A stretch of 64,000 nucleotides of DNA from Bradymonas sediminis. GTDB taxonomy: Bacteria > Myxococcota_A > Bradymonadia > Bradymonadales > Bradymonadaceae. The position numbers and the translations under genes are program-made. The DNA is taken from assembly GCF_003258315.1 (NCBI RefSeq), contig NZ_CP030032.1, positions 2,891,804 through 2,955,803 of the forward strand, written 5' to 3'. The notes below the pieces were generated by a model that saw nothing but the letters and a program-made list of their open reading frames with translations, was not told the origin of the DNA and searched no databases. Below, piece after piece: positions 54,690 to 64,000 of this stretch (position 1 is the stretch's first letter; each line of letters opens with the position of its first letter).

Positions 54690-57600
54690 TTATTGCTGTG
54701 CGGCTTCGCGCAGGCGGATATCCCGGTGTTGCTGATAGGGAGCGAGGAGTTTTTGGGCGGCAGGCGAACCGTCCCTGGCCAGCGCTCGGAGCGCCGAGAT
54801 CTGAACGGCGGTGGGCAAAGAGTCCATCGTCGAGCCGAGCTGAGAAAGCCCCTCTGGCGAGCCAATAAGGACCAGCGCCTGGGCTGCCGCCTGGCGCACC
54901 AGCAACGAATCATCCCGGAGCATTTTGACCAATAACTCGGCGGCCTGCGCGGCGGGGGCGCTGTCGCCCGGAAGCGACTTCGCTAGGCTGAGCGCGGCCG
55001 CCGCGCGCACCCCAAAAGCGTCGTCATTGAGACCGCGCTTAAGCAGGTCGATGACCTCGTTGGCGGTTGAATTTTTGGCCCCCCAGTCACCCAGGGCCAG
55101 CAGCGCGGCGGCGCGCACGCTCGGGTCCGGATGGGTCGCGTAGTCAACCAGGACCGCGCGGGTCTTTGGCTCCTGGAGGGCGCCGAGCAGCTGCATCGCC
55201 GGGCGCAATAGCTCAGGCGAAAGCTGCGCGTTCGCGCCCTCAACGAGGGCTCGGACACGCGGGGTCAGGTCCGCCATCAAGGTGTCCAGCGCGGCGCGCC
55301 CGGAGGCATCGCGCGGCGCGAGCACCCCGTACGCGTGCTCCCGATTCATCGCCACCAGATCATCGAGCACCCGACGCCGAACCGCGGCGCTGCCCTCTTC
55401 CAACAGATGTGTTGAGACGGCCTGAATCGCGCTGAGGTGCGGACCAAGAAGGTCGCGGGTGGCATCTCCATCCACCGCCACCGTCTGCGCGGCCAGATCA
55501 TCAATCATCCCGTCGGGATAGAACTCATGGCGGGTCGCCTCCAGAAATCGCGTCTCGCGCACGTCCGCCGCGTAGCGCTCGCGCGGCGGCGCGGGTTCGG
55601 TCGCAAGCTCCAACAGGCCGATCGCGCCGTATCGACGCTGAAGCGGCGAATCCGCCCAATAGGCCCCGAGCAACGCCTCAAAGGCCAAGTCGGTCTCCAT
55701 CTGAGCCAGGCTCCAGGCGGCAACACCCGCGATCGCCTCGGTATCATTTTCCATGATCTTGGCCAGCGATGCGGTCGCGGCGGCCGCACCCGAGCGGCCG
55801 ACGGCCCAGGCCAGCGCGATGCGCATCTGGGTCGACGCCGAGGCGAAGGACTCGTCTTTTATCGCCTCACTCAAGGCAGCACGAGCGGTCGCCCCGCTCA
55901 CCCGGCCAAGGCTCAGCGCCGCCAGGGTCTTCTGGGTCGAGTTTTGTCCGTTCTTTAGGACGTTCACCAGCGCCTTCACCGCGTCTTTTCCGCCCGTATA
56001 TCCGAGCGCCCACGTCACGGTATCGCGCATCGCCGGGTCGTCGTGACTCAGCGCGGCGATCAACGTGCTGGAGGCACGCTCGTCGCCGATATTCAAAACC
56101 TGCACCAGGGCGAGGCTTCGCAGGGAATGATGGATATCGGTGGCGATGCGCGCGAGCGGAGCCGCCGCGCCGCCGGCGCGCAGGTCGCCGAGCATGCCAA
56201 TCGCCAGCGTTTGCTGGGCGATATCGTCCGATTGCAGCGCATCCATCAAGACCGGTTGAGCCGCGCGCGACAACGTGTCGAGGCGCTTTGCCGCCTGCTG
56301 AGCCTGGTCTCTTTGCGCCTCATCGACGCCATCAAAGCGCACCTGCATGAGCAGCGGCGCGATCATCCGCCCGTATAGCTCCAGCATCAGGCTGCGGTAG
56401 ACGGGCTTGGCGCGGGTCTGGAAGACCAGCGGCGAGAACTCAAGCTCCAGTTCCCCCAGGCGCCCATCGACCTCAGCGAGCTGCATCGCGATGCGCCCGG
56501 ACTTTAGGATCAGCGACTCATCCTCGGCCTTTTTTACCACATTTCGATAGAGCGCCTCGGCCTTGGCGAACTCGCGCTGCTCCATATAAATATCGGCCAA
56601 CTTCATGGCGTTGCGCAGCGCGCGCGGGTCCAGGTCGATGGCTTTTTCGTAGGCTTCGACCGCCTCGGGGAAGCGGCGCATCTGATAATAGATGTCGGCG
56701 AGTTGGGCCTGGGCCATCGCGTCATCGGGGTTCAGCTCAACCGCGCGCAGCGCGTATTTGATGGCCTTGTCGTCCTGATACAGGTCCAGCGCGAGCGATG
56801 AGATCTGATGATAATAATCGCGCGACAGGGTCGGGCGCAGCACCGCCAACTCTTCGAGGACCTCAATGGAGCGCTCGGTTTCGCCGGTCTGATTATAGAT
56901 ACGAAGCAGGGAGTTGAGGGCCTCGATATCCCTCTCGTCGCGCACGCCGTCAAGCTCGATCAGGCGCTCATAGGCCTGCTTGGCCTCGTCATATTCTTTG
57001 CGATGAATCCGCGCTTCGGCCAGGAAATACCCCGCCTCTGCGTCGCCGTCTTTCCCGGCAAATAACTCGGTCCACTCGTCCATCTTTTGGACCAGATACC
57101 CGCGCTCTTCGTGCACCGAAATGATGCGCGCCCGCGCCTCGGTGCGCGCCTCGGCGCTGGTGGCCTGCGTCATCACCGTGTGCCAGGCCTCAAGCGCCTG
57201 CTCCCAGCGGCGCGCGCGCACATAATTGTTGGCCAGGCCGCGGCGGATCTCGAGATCATCCGGCGCCAGATCCACGGCCTTCAAATAATAGGAAAGCCCC
57301 TGGTCAACCAGTCCGTGCTCCGCGTAGGTTTGGCCCAGCAGCGCATATGCCTCGGACTTGGGCAGGTTCGTCTTGAGCAGCTTCTGCCAGGTTTCTTGCG
57401 CCTTATCGAGCTGCCCCTGACGATAATAAAACTCACCCAGGCTCAGGATATAGGTCTCATCGCGCGGCGACATGCGCACCAGACGCTCATAGGCAGCCTG
57501 CGCCTTGTCGATCATATCGAAGCGCATATAGGTGTCGGCGAGTTCGAGATAAACGTGGGGATTGCGCGAGAAACGACTCGCGATGCGCGCCAGCTCTTGC

Positions 57601-58811
57601 TCGGCCTTTTTATCCTCACCCATGCGAAAATACAGCTGCACCAGGTCGAATTGAAAGCGCTGCTGGTTGCCCGCCACGCGGATCAAACTCTTATAGGCGT
57701 CGACCACTTTTTGATCTTCGCCCCGGCGCTTTAAGATCGCGATAATCTTCAGGCGCGGCTCGACCTCGCGTGACTTTTTGGCGGTCGCGCGCTGGTAGAA
57801 TTTAAAGGCGCTGTCTTCGTCGCCCAGCTCGTCGTAGAGCCCGGCGAGGATCATCGACTGGTCATAATTCGGGGAGCGCCATTTCTTGGCGAAGTCGGCG
57901 ACCAGGACGTCGAGCTTATCCATCGAACGATAGGCGTCGATCACGCGATGTTGCAGCTCGGTATAGAGCCAATAGCTCGGGCGCATCAGCCCCATCGCCT
58001 TGCGATAGACCTCGACCGCCTCCTCGGCTTTGCCCATGCGCTCAAGGACATCGCCCTTATCGCGCAGCGTATTCGCGCGTTTTTTCGAGTCCCGACCCGA
58101 CAGGCGGATCAACTCATCATATTGCACCAGCGCCTTGTCATAGCGACGGTATTTGACCAGGACCTGGGCGTATTCGAGGCGCAGATATTCATCGCGCGGC
58201 GAGAGCTTGATCAGCTCGTCATAATATTTCTCGGCGCGCTCCCAATCATGTTGGGCAAAGGCCGCGTCCGCCAATTTGCGCAGGATGTCCTGCTTTTTGG
58301 CCTTGTTTTTCTCGAGGCTAAGCGCCTCTTCAAAGTCCGCGGTGGCTTCTTTTTGCCGCTGTAATAAGACAAGTACGCTGCCGCGGCTCATCCAGGTATT
58401 GGGGTCTTTGGGGCCGAGCTCAACGGCCTTCTCATAATGAACCAACGCCCCCTCATAGTCGCTCTTCGTCTTGAGAAGGTGGCCGAGGATAAGACGGTAA
58501 TTGAGCCTCTCGGGGCGCGCCTCAACCTTCTTTTCGTAGTCGCGAATCAACGCATCAAGCCCGTTTCCTCGCCCGACATAATCAATGATCTTGTCGAAGA
58601 CGAAGCCCTCAACGGGGCTGGCTTCGAGCAATTTTTTATAGCGATCGATGATCTCCTGGCGGCGCTTTTGCCCGCCCTGAACATCCCAATCCTGCGCGTG
58701 AGCGGGCGGAATTGTCGGCACCTGCGCGAAGGAAAACGCGCCGTATGCGAGCAATGAAACGCCCATGCGGCGATAAATAATCGGATTTAATAGCGAGCGA
58801 AAAGACGGCAT
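54690..58811 (-). CDS. Giant TPR-HEAT repeat exported protein
   Basis: A 1373-aa protein. The N-terminus has a signal-like helix (GVSLLAYGAFSFAQVPTIPPAHAQ), suggesting export. Residues about 45-790 are some 20 TPR units (VRMSPRDETYILSLGEFYYRQ, and so on). About 880-1370 is a series of HEAT/PBS-lyase repeats (ALSHDDPAMRDTVTWALGYTG). ATG 58811 is preferred because GAGG is 5 nt upstream; an in-frame ATG at 58820 and a TTG at 58826 are also possible. A very large binding surface is implied. Its role is unknown. Confidence 0.83.
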   Translation of the reverse strand: MPSFRSLLNPIIYRRMGVSLLAYGAFSFAQVPTIPPAHAQDWDVQGGQKRRQEIIDRYKKLLEASPVEGFVFDKIIDYVGRGNGLDALIRDYEKKVEARPERLNYRLILGHLLKTKSDYEGALVHYEKAVELGPKDPNTWMSRGSVLVLLQRQKEATADFEEALSLEKNKAKKQDILRKLADAAFAQHDWERAEKYYDELIKLSPRDEYLRLEYAQVLVKYRRYDKALVQYDELIRLSGRDSKKRANTLRDKGDVLERMGKAEEAVEVYRKAMGLMRPSYWLYTELQHRVIDAYRSMDKLDVLVADFAKKWRSPNYDQSMILAGLYDELGDEDSAFKFYQRATAKKSREVEPRLKIIAILKRRGEDQKVVDAYKSLIRVAGNQQRFQFDLVQLYFRMGEDKKAEQELARIASRFSRNPHVYLELADTYMRFDMIDKAQAAYERLVRMSPRDETYILSLGEFYYRQGQLDKAQETWQKLLKTNLPKSEAYALLGQTYAEHGLVDQGLSYYLKAVDLAPDDLEIRRGLANNYVRARRWEQALEAWHTVMTQATSAEARTEARARIISVHEERGYLVQKMDEWTELFAGKDGDAEAGYFLAEARIHRKEYDEAKQAYERLIELDGVRDERDIEALNSLLRIYNQTGETERSIEVLEELAVLRPTLSRDYYHQISSLALDLYQDDKAIKYALRAVELNPDDAMAQAQLADIYYQMRRFPEAVEAYEKAIDLDPRALRNAMKLADIYMEQREFAKAEALYRNVVKKAEDESLILKSGRIAMQLAEVDGRLGELELEFSPLVFQTRAKPVYRSLMLELYGRMIAPLLMQVRFDGVDEAQRDQAQQAAKRLDTLSRAAQPVLMDALQSDDIAQQTLAIGMLGDLRAGGAAAPLARIATDIHHSLRSLALVQVLNIGDERASSTLIAALSHDDPAMRDTVTWALGYTGGKDAVKALVNVLKNGQNSTQKTLAALSLGRVSGATARAALSEAIKDESFASASTQMRIALAWAVGRSGAAAATASLAKIMENDTEAIAGVAAWSLAQMETDLAFEALLGAYWADSPLQRRYGAIGLLELATEPAPPRERYAADVRETRFLEATRHEFYPDGMIDDLAAQTVAVDGDATRDLLGPHLSAIQAVSTHLLEEGSAAVRRRVLDDLVAMNREHAYGVLAPRDASGRAALDTLMADLTPRVRALVEGANAQLSPELLRPAMQLLGALQEPKTRAVLVDYATHPDPSVRAAALLALGDWGAKNSTANEVIDLLKRGLNDDAFGVRAAAALSLAKSLPGDSAPAAQAAELLVKMLRDDSLLVRQAAAQALVLIGSPEGLSQLGSTMDSLPTAVQISALRALARDGSPAAQKLLAPYQQHRDIRLREAAQQ

Positions 58812-59062
58812 TTCATTCATCCTCAAAACAGTGCGAAGAACGTCTGGGCGCGACTATAATGGCATCGCGCCGCAGATGCACCCCCGCTCGAGTCGTATTC
58901 CAAGTTTTAGCATAAACACCGCGTGTTTGCGCAAAAGAAACAAAGCGCGTAGCTATCTAATTTTGAATAATCGACGAGACGGTGGCGTCTTGATATAAGA
59001 TCGCGTCAATATTGAAGCGCGCCTCATTTCAGAGCGCATACGCCCCTAGCCGAGTTCAACGC

Positions 59063-60172
59063 ATGAGTAACCCGCCGAATCCTGCGAAAAACGCCCGTTC
59101 ATTTTGGTATATCTACGCCCTCGTCGTCGTGATTCTAAGCATCGGCTGCGTCGCCGGTGACGATGAAGAGATCGGCGAGATTGGGGTCTGCGGCGGCGGC
59201 ATGGAGCAGTGGAGCGAGGGGCGCGGCGAGGGCGGCTATCTTGGGTTTTACCACGCGATCAATGCGGTCGATTCAACTAGCAACCCCTTCTATTATGAGT
59301 TCAACCCGCGCGTGATCGCCGGCGGTTATAACACCTACTATGTCTCGCATTGGGGGACCGGCGAGCCCGCCCGGATCGCCCAGGTGGTCTCGTCGAACCC
59401 GGATGTCATCGCCGTTGGCGCGCTGCATCAATCCAACCAGGACTATTTTGATATCCAGGCGCGCAACCCCGGCGTCGCCGAGGTCACGGTCTACACCGCG
59501 CTCGGCGCGGCCGACCGCATCCGGCTCTACGTCTCCGACATCTCCCGGGTCGACGCCTATCATTGCTGCACTACTTCGAACCGAGCCCGTTATTTGACCA
59601 ATAGCGAAATCGAAATCCCGGTCAACTATAGCTCGGCCAGCGGCGAGCGACCGATTGGCTTCGGCATTCTGCCGCTTGATATCAGCAACAACTCGCGGCT
59701 CGAATGGCTTCACAGCGTCCCGGACCCCAGCGACCTACACTTCTTGACGGGCCCGCGCTCCGGCCAGGTCACCCTTGAGCCCCACATCTCCGGCCAGCCG
59801 CTCACCATCGACCTGGTCGCCCCGGAGGACGTGGACGGCATCAGCCCGCATTGGAAACCCGACAGCGCGTCCGCGCACCAATGGTTCGTCGGCGCGGTCC
59901 TTCACCAGAATCATGAGCCGATCTGCGCGGGGAAATATCCGATGCGCGTGACCACCCAGACGCCTCATGTCTGCGACCTTATCGGTCCCGATAGCCAGGC
60001 CTACGAGGTCTATCATTTCCCGGGCGACGAGACCGTCCTCGTCGACACCTTCCGCAACGGTGAATGTGAGTTGCTCTTCGAGCTGCTCGACGACCGGGGC
60101 AACGTCCTCGTATCGAAGGCGAGCATCAACGATATCGACAATTTTTCCGGCCGCGATTCCCGCCCCTACTGA
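59063..60172 (+). CDS. Ig-like lipoprotein
   Basis: A 369-aa predicted lipoprotein with TM-like signal FWYIYALVVVILSIGC and lipobox LSIGC. The segment VVSSNPDVIAVGALHQSNQD to GVAEVTVYTA resembles a bacterial Ig-like (Big_2) strand pattern. Two further beta regions follow. Start at ATG 59063; the frame also runs from a TTG at 59012. Family not recognised; likely surface-attached. Confidence 0.78.
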   Translation: MSNPPNPAKNARSFWYIYALVVVILSIGCVAGDDEEIGEIGVCGGGMEQWSEGRGEGGYLGFYHAINAVDSTSNPFYYEFNPRVIAGGYNTYYVSHWGTGEPARIAQVVSSNPDVIAVGALHQSNQDYFDIQARNPGVAEVTVYTALGAADRIRLYVSDISRVDAYHCCTTSNRARYLTNSEIEIPVNYSSASGERPIGFGILPLDISNNSRLEWLHSVPDPSDLHFLTGPRSGQVTLEPHISGQPLTIDLVAPEDVDGISPHWKPDSASAHQWFVGAVLHQNHEPICAGKYPMRVTTQTPHVCDLIGPDSQAYEVYHFPGDETVLVDTFRNGECELLFELLDDRGNVLVSKASINDIDNFSGRDSRPY

Positions 60173-60334
60173 TCGCCGCCCGCCCCCACCCTGGCAGCCA
60201 AGTTGATCGTCATGCACCGATTGGCGCGTCGACCTGGCTGCCAAAAAACTACCCTCCCCCCAAGTGATATGCTAAGACGCGAAGTGTTATTTTCTTGAGC
60301 TTCCCTATCTAAATTTTCGCGCAGGTAGCACCGA

Positions 60335-61516
60335 ATGTCTGATAAAATATTTGTAGAGCAATTGGTCGAAGGTGAGACGATTCGCTCGGTTTTTCTGGTC
60401 TCCGACAAAAGCGTGCGCGCGACCAAATCCGGCAAGCCGTTCCTGGCGCTGACGCTCGGCGATAAGTCGGGAAGCATCGACGCCAAGGTCTGGGACAACG
60501 CCGAGGCCATCGCGACGCGCTTTGAGGCCGACGATTTCGTCGCGGTCGAAGCCCAGGTCGACTCCTGGCAATCCAAGCTCCAGCTCAACATCCGCGACGT
60601 CCACAAGGTGGACGACGCCAACGTTGCGTTTGAGGACTTCGTGCCCGTGTCTCGCTGGCCGCGCGAAGCGCTGCTTGAGCAGCTAAAGACGCTGGTGCGC
60701 GAGGAGGTTAGATCCCCGGAGATGCAGCGCTTCTTTAACGCCCTCTTCGCCGACAAGGAGTTGATGCAACGCTATCAGAGCGCGCCGGCGGCCAAGGGCA
60801 ACCACCACGCGTTTCTGGGCGGCCTGGTCGAGCACTCGCTCTCCATGACCCGGCTGGCGGTGCGCATCGGCGGACACTACGCAAATTATTACCCCGGCCT
60901 GCTCAACACCGACCTGCTAATCGCAGGCTGCGTGCTCCACGATATCGGCAAATGCTACGAACTCAGCTACGCCCGCTCCTTCGACTATACCGACGAGGGC
61001 CAGCTCGTCGGCCATATCGTGCAGGGCGTTGAGATGGTCACGGCCATCGCGGCGCCTCTGGAACCCGCCCTGCCGGCCGATATGATCCTGCAGATCAAGC
61101 ATCTTATCTTGGCCCATCACGGCAAAAAAGAATACGGCTCGCCGGTGCTTCCCCGAACCCCCGAGGCCCTGGTGCTCCACGAGATCGACATGATCGACAG
61201 CCGCATGGCGATGCTGGCAAATATCGCCGACCAGCAGGCCAGTGACGCCGAGGACTCCGGGTGGAGCGGCTACGAGCGACTCTTCCAAGGCCGCGTCTAT
61301 ATGGGCAATGCCCAGACGCCGACCGACGCGCCCAACACCCCGGCCATGCCCCACGAGCTGGTCGGACCGGGCGCCCAGCACGCCGATGCCCAACCCCAGC
61401 AACACGCCGGCTCGGCCGCTCGCCCGGCGGCAGCGAAGAGCGCGTCGGCCGCGCCGGCCAACCCTAAGCGCCAACCGGCCGAGCCGGCGCCGAACCTGGA
61501 CCTCTTTTCGAAATAA
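60335..61516 (+). CDS. YhaM-type 3'-5' exoribonuclease (OB + HD)
   Basis: A 393-aa protein. The N-terminal OB-fold nucleic-acid-binding domain (about 1-100, KSGKPFLALTLGDKSGSI) is followed by an HD domain: His in GGLVEHSLSMTR, and HDIGK in AGCVLHDIGKCYELSYAR. GHIVQGVEMV and KHLILAHHGKKEYGSPV are family-typical. The layout matches YhaM-family 3'-5' exoribonucleases. The last ~65 residues are an extra Ala/Pro-rich tail. The HD metal ligands are intact. Confidence 0.87.
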   Translation: MSDKIFVEQLVEGETIRSVFLVSDKSVRATKSGKPFLALTLGDKSGSIDAKVWDNAEAIATRFEADDFVAVEAQVDSWQSKLQLNIRDVHKVDDANVAFEDFVPVSRWPREALLEQLKTLVREEVRSPEMQRFFNALFADKELMQRYQSAPAAKGNHHAFLGGLVEHSLSMTRLAVRIGGHYANYYPGLLNTDLLIAGCVLHDIGKCYELSYARSFDYTDEGQLVGHIVQGVEMVTAIAAPLEPALPADMILQIKHLILAHHGKKEYGSPVLPRTPEALVLHEIDMIDSRMAMLANIADQQASDAEDSGWSGYERLFQGRVYMGNAQTPTDAPNTPAMPHELVGPGAQHADAQPQQHAGSAARPAAAKSASAAPANPKRQPAEPAPNLDLFSK

Positions 61517-61762
61517 GTCTGCGCGTGTCCGGTGAATCGACGTGCGCGTTCATCGGACACCGCATCCCGCGTCTTCGGCTGCGCGGCGCCCCGCCATCCT
61601 CACAGCCACGCCCGCCCCACCCCACCGCAGCGCCTCCGTCACGCCTCAATATTGTGGTTTGTTGGCGATCGGGCCTAGATTATTTTACGGTGTCAGATAG
61701 AATCCCACTCGAAAAACCAATTTTATCGATTGCTGAGCTGCCCTTATACCGAAGGATATCCC

Positions 61763-62533
61763 ATGAGCATCATGAACCGGCTGAACCGAATCATTCGCTC
61801 CAACGTGTCGGATTTGCGGGGCGACACGGGTCCGGATTCGATTGATAAATTGCTCTCTGAGATGGAGTCGAGCCTGCGGGATGCTAAGCGCCAGGCGATG
61901 ATCCTGCGGCGCCAGGAGAAGAAGCTGCTGGCCGAGATCCGCGCGCACCGCGAGTCGGCCGAGCAATGGGAAGACCGCGCGATGATGGCGCTGAAGCGCC
62001 AGCAAGAAGACCTCGCCCGAGACGCGTTGGCGGTTCGAAACGAGGCGCTCGAGCAGGCGGCAGAATTACGCGAGGAGCTTGAGGCGCAGCGTGTCCACGC
62101 CGAGGATATCAATCGTGCGATTCAGGCGCTTGAGATGAAGATGGCGGGGGCGCGCGGCAAGGCGCGAAACGCGGGGAATGCGCGAGCTGGCGGGCGAGTG
62201 ACACAGCGCCCGCGCAGCAGCGAGAGCGCGTGGGATGCGGAGTTTCGCCGGCGCGTCGAGGGCCAGGGCGCCGCGGCGCCCAGCAGCTATTCGGCAGACG
62301 ATGACGCCTCGGATTTCCAGGATGAGCGGCTCTTCCGCGAAGTGGACCGAATGGGCTCAAAGATCGACGCGTTTGAGGCAGGCGTGGAGGCGATGCGCGA
62401 GCTGAGCGACGAGGAGCTATTTGACCCAGGTCGAAGCAAGCTCGACGCGCGCTTTCGTGAGTTGGAGCGCCGCCGCCAGCGCGACACGGATCGCGATGAT
62501 CTGGCGGCGTTGAAGAAGAAATTCGAAGACTAA
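61763..62533 (+). CDS. PspA/IM30-like coiled-coil protein
   Basis: A 256-aa helical protein. The first ~140 residues match the PspA/IM30 pattern (MNRLNRIIRSNVSDLRGD, DRAMMALKRQQEDLARDALA). PspA-family proteins bind membranes and counter envelope stress. The C-terminal half diverges: an Arg/Ala/Ser-rich linker, then a charged segment ending DDLAALKKKFED. Start at 61763 after AAGGAT; an earlier in-frame ATG at 61730 is unlikely. No PspB, C or F genes lie near. Confidence 0.82.
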   Translation: MSIMNRLNRIIRSNVSDLRGDTGPDSIDKLLSEMESSLRDAKRQAMILRRQEKKLLAEIRAHRESAEQWEDRAMMALKRQQEDLARDALAVRNEALEQAAELREELEAQRVHAEDINRAIQALEMKMAGARGKARNAGNARAGGRVTQRPRSSESAWDAEFRRRVEGQGAAAPSSYSADDDASDFQDERLFREVDRMGSKIDAFEAGVEAMRELSDEELFDPGRSKLDARFRELERRRQRDTDRDDLAALKKKFED

Positions 62534-62554
62534 GCGAGAGCTTCGAAAGTCTGT

Positions 62555-64000
62555 TCAGGGCGCCACGTAGATGCCTTCGGCCAGGCCCGCGGCGCCTCGA
62601 CTTGAGGTGCTGGGGGAGGTGCCGCCCTGGCCGCCAGTGCCGACGGTGATGGTGGTGTCGACCGGCTCGTTGGTGAGGGCTTCGGTCGTATAGATGGCAA
62701 AGGACGGTCCGCCTGCGCCGCCGCCGCCCGCGCCGCCGTCACCGCCGCGCCCGCCCGCGCCGCCATTGCCGCCCCGGCCGCTGCCATTTTCGCTGCCGCC
62801 ACCGGTTCCTCCCGGGCCACCGTTGCCGCCCTGGCCGCCCGCCTTGCCCGCACCACCTGCGCCGCCGATGCCGCCGACGATCTCACACTCATAGATGCCG
62901 ATATCCGCGCTATTGCGCAAAAAGAGCGCCACGCTCGCGCCGCCATGCTGGCCGCCCGTGCCCCCTGCTCCGCCGCATCCTCCCGCGCCGCCGCCGCCGC
63001 CCGCGCCGCCCCAGCTGTCACACTTACCCCAGCCAAGCCCGCCGCCGCCGCCGCCACCGCCACCGCCGCCGCCGTGGCCGCTGGCGCCAATGCCGCCGGA
63101 ATCACCGTTCATCCCCACCCAACTCATCCCCTCAAAATGCCCGTCAACGCCGCCGCCATTGCCCGCGCTGCCCGCCTCACCGCGCGCTCCCGCGCCGCCA
63201 TTGCCGCCGTTTGACTCGGAACTATTGCCCGCGCCACCGGCCGTGCCGCCGCCTCCGGTCGAGCCGTTGCTCCCTGCATCTTTTTCATGACCGGAGAGCC
63301 CGCCTTTCCCCCCACTATGCCCGCCACACGTCGACACGCCGGCAGAACCGGCCGTCGGTCGGGGGTTCGACGCGCAGACGCCGCCACTATCCTTGACGCC
63401 GTCGCCGCCGTTGCCCCCGCGAGGGCCCGGGTCGCCATTGCCGCCCGCGCTGCCAGCGACGCCGTCACCGGCGTTCGCGCCGACAATCTTTGTCCCCTGC
63501 AAGTCAACGCCATTGGCGTTCTCCAGATAGACGGTGATCACAGATTCCCCCGCAGCCGGCTCTTTGGTGACTTCGACCTGCAGGTCAACCAGGCGAGTGT
63601 CAGAGGTCAGGTCGACGCCCGTAATGGCGGGACTCTCCGGGCTGCGAAGCAGCGTCGGGCCGCCGGTGCCGCGAATCCAGGAAAACCCATAACCGCCGAC
63701 CAGGTTGACCCCATCGACCAGTTCAAGAGATTCGCGAAAGACCGCGGCCTCGATGAGCACCCAGGACTTCGCCGGGTCGCCCGCAGCCGCGTCGATGCCC
63801 GCCTGGATCGTCTTAAACGGACGCGACATCGTCCCCTCATTGGCGTCGTCGCCGTAACTCGCCACAAAGACGCTCGCGGCTTTGTCCCCGTCGACGCCAT
63901 CGCAATTGGCGTCTTCGTAGGTCGGGTCTGGCTCGTCGGTCTCGGCGCAGTCGTCGGCATCCGGGCTTTGCGCGTCCGGGATAATCACGGGCCCACCACC
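62555..64000 (-). CDS. Gly-rich surface protein with DUF1565-like domain (5' end outside window)
   Basis: The frame is open to the window edge, so the true start lies beyond 64000; the GTG at 63988 is only the first candidate inside the window. The visible part (about 481 aa) begins near an acidic segment, then a DUF1565-like parallel-beta-helix domain (SYGDDANEGTMSRPFKTIQA, VDGVNLVGGYG). A Gly/Ala-rich repeat tract follows (about 230-440, GG-x-GG and GGAGG runs). The Gly repeats resemble PE-PGRS tracts but are common in delta-type surface proteins. An upstream signal peptide or lipobox is expected but not visible. Confidence 0.82.
   Translation of the reverse strand, partial: GGGPVIIPDAQSPDADDCAETDEPDPTYEDANCDGVDGDKAASVFVASYGDDANEGTMSRPFKTIQAGIDAAAGDPAKSWVLIEAAVFRESLELVDGVNLVGGYGFSWIRGTGGPTLLRSPESPAITGVDLTSDTRLVDLQVEVTKEPAAGESVITVYLENANGVDLQGTKIVGANAGDGVAGSAGGNGDPGPRGGNGGDGVKDSGGVCASNPRPTAGSAGVSTCGGHSGGKGGLSGHEKDAGSNGSTGGGGTAGGAGNSSESNGGNGGAGARGEAGSAGNGGGVDGHFEGMSWVGMNGDSGGIGASGHGGGGGGGGGGGGLGWGKCDSWGGAGGGGGAGGCGGAGGTGGQHGGASVALFLRNSADIGIYECEIVGGIGGAGGAGKAGGQGGNGGPGGTGGGSENGSGRGGNGGAGGRGGDGGAGGGGAGGPSFAIYTTEALTNEPVDTTITVGTGGQGGTSPSTSSRGAAGLAEGIYVAP

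Noticed and set aside
60199-60245. Terminator formed by TGGCAGCCA and TGGCTGCCA after the Ig-like lipoprotein gene
   Set aside because: The stem is only 8-9 bp around a long loop, and on the plus strand it is followed by A's, not T's.
62555-64000. Mycobacterial PE-PGRS gene
   Set aside because: The Gly-rich tract is similar only in composition; there is no PE domain and the DUF1565-like part points to a delta-type surface protein.

Overview
The window is about 64 kb of high-GC bacterial DNA, densely packed with genes. It reads as part of the chromosome of a myxobacteria-like 'deltaproteobacterium'. The best fit is Bradymonadales/Bradymonadota, but that is inferred from gene style, not from a marker gene. 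The style points are many Sec lipoproteins with acidic linkers, tandem ASH/PKD-type surface proteins, a MYXO-CTERM-like tail, zinc-ribbon and FHA proteins, giant TPR and HEAT-repeat proteins, and a lipoprotein with a CHAT protease domain. No tRNA, rRNA, transposase, integrase or CRISPR array was seen.

Layout. 1-4.2 kb (minus): the start of a zinc-ribbon protein that leaves the window, an acidic TPR protein, and truD. 4.5-7.3 kb: glnD. 7.4-9.8 kb: a lipoprotein and an ABHD18-like hydrolase. 9.8-11.1 kb: kal-kce, two enzymes of beta-amino-acid/lysine catabolism. 11.3-19.9 kb: a tandem array of four paralogous secreted lipoproteins; three of them carry the same promoter, leader and terminator. 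20.1-24.2 kb: a CHAT-domain lipoprotein facing a Cys-rich lipoprotein. 24.5-27.4 kb: a GT39-type membrane glycosyltransferase. 27.7-31.6 kb: a roadblock protein, EF-P and a large TPR protein. 32.2-32.8 kb: an intergenic region holding a candidate small structured RNA with its own promoter and terminator. 32.8-33.6 kb: a short-chain dehydrogenase.

33.6-41.3 kb holds the most unusual locus: three large overlapping minus-strand genes. In order of transcription they encode an 897-residue helical protein with an 18-bp coding minisatellite, an 1184-residue STAND-type NTPase with a degenerate second NTPase half, and a 477-residue protein ending in a HEPN-like RNLVAH motif. I recognise none of them as a described system. 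The architecture (adaptor or sensor, STAND switch, HEPN RNase-like effector) resembles a defence or abortive-infection module.

41.5-47 kb: a gatC-gatA-gatB-mtnA operon with a membrane zinc-ribbon protein downstream (Asn/Gln-tRNA amidation and methionine salvage). 47-64 kb: a GAF-like protein, a MYXO-CTERM surface protein, small lipoproteins, a cold-shock protein, a two-FHA zinc-ribbon protein, a 1373-residue TPR-HEAT protein, an Ig-like lipoprotein, a YhaM-type exoribonuclease, a PspA/IM30-like protein, and a Gly-rich DUF1565-type protein that leaves the window.

The gene set is mostly conserved housekeeping (truD, glnD, efp, gatCAB, mtnA, csp) mixed with lineage-specific envelope proteins and signalling scaffolds. 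Domain and family calls were made by reading motifs, not by database search.
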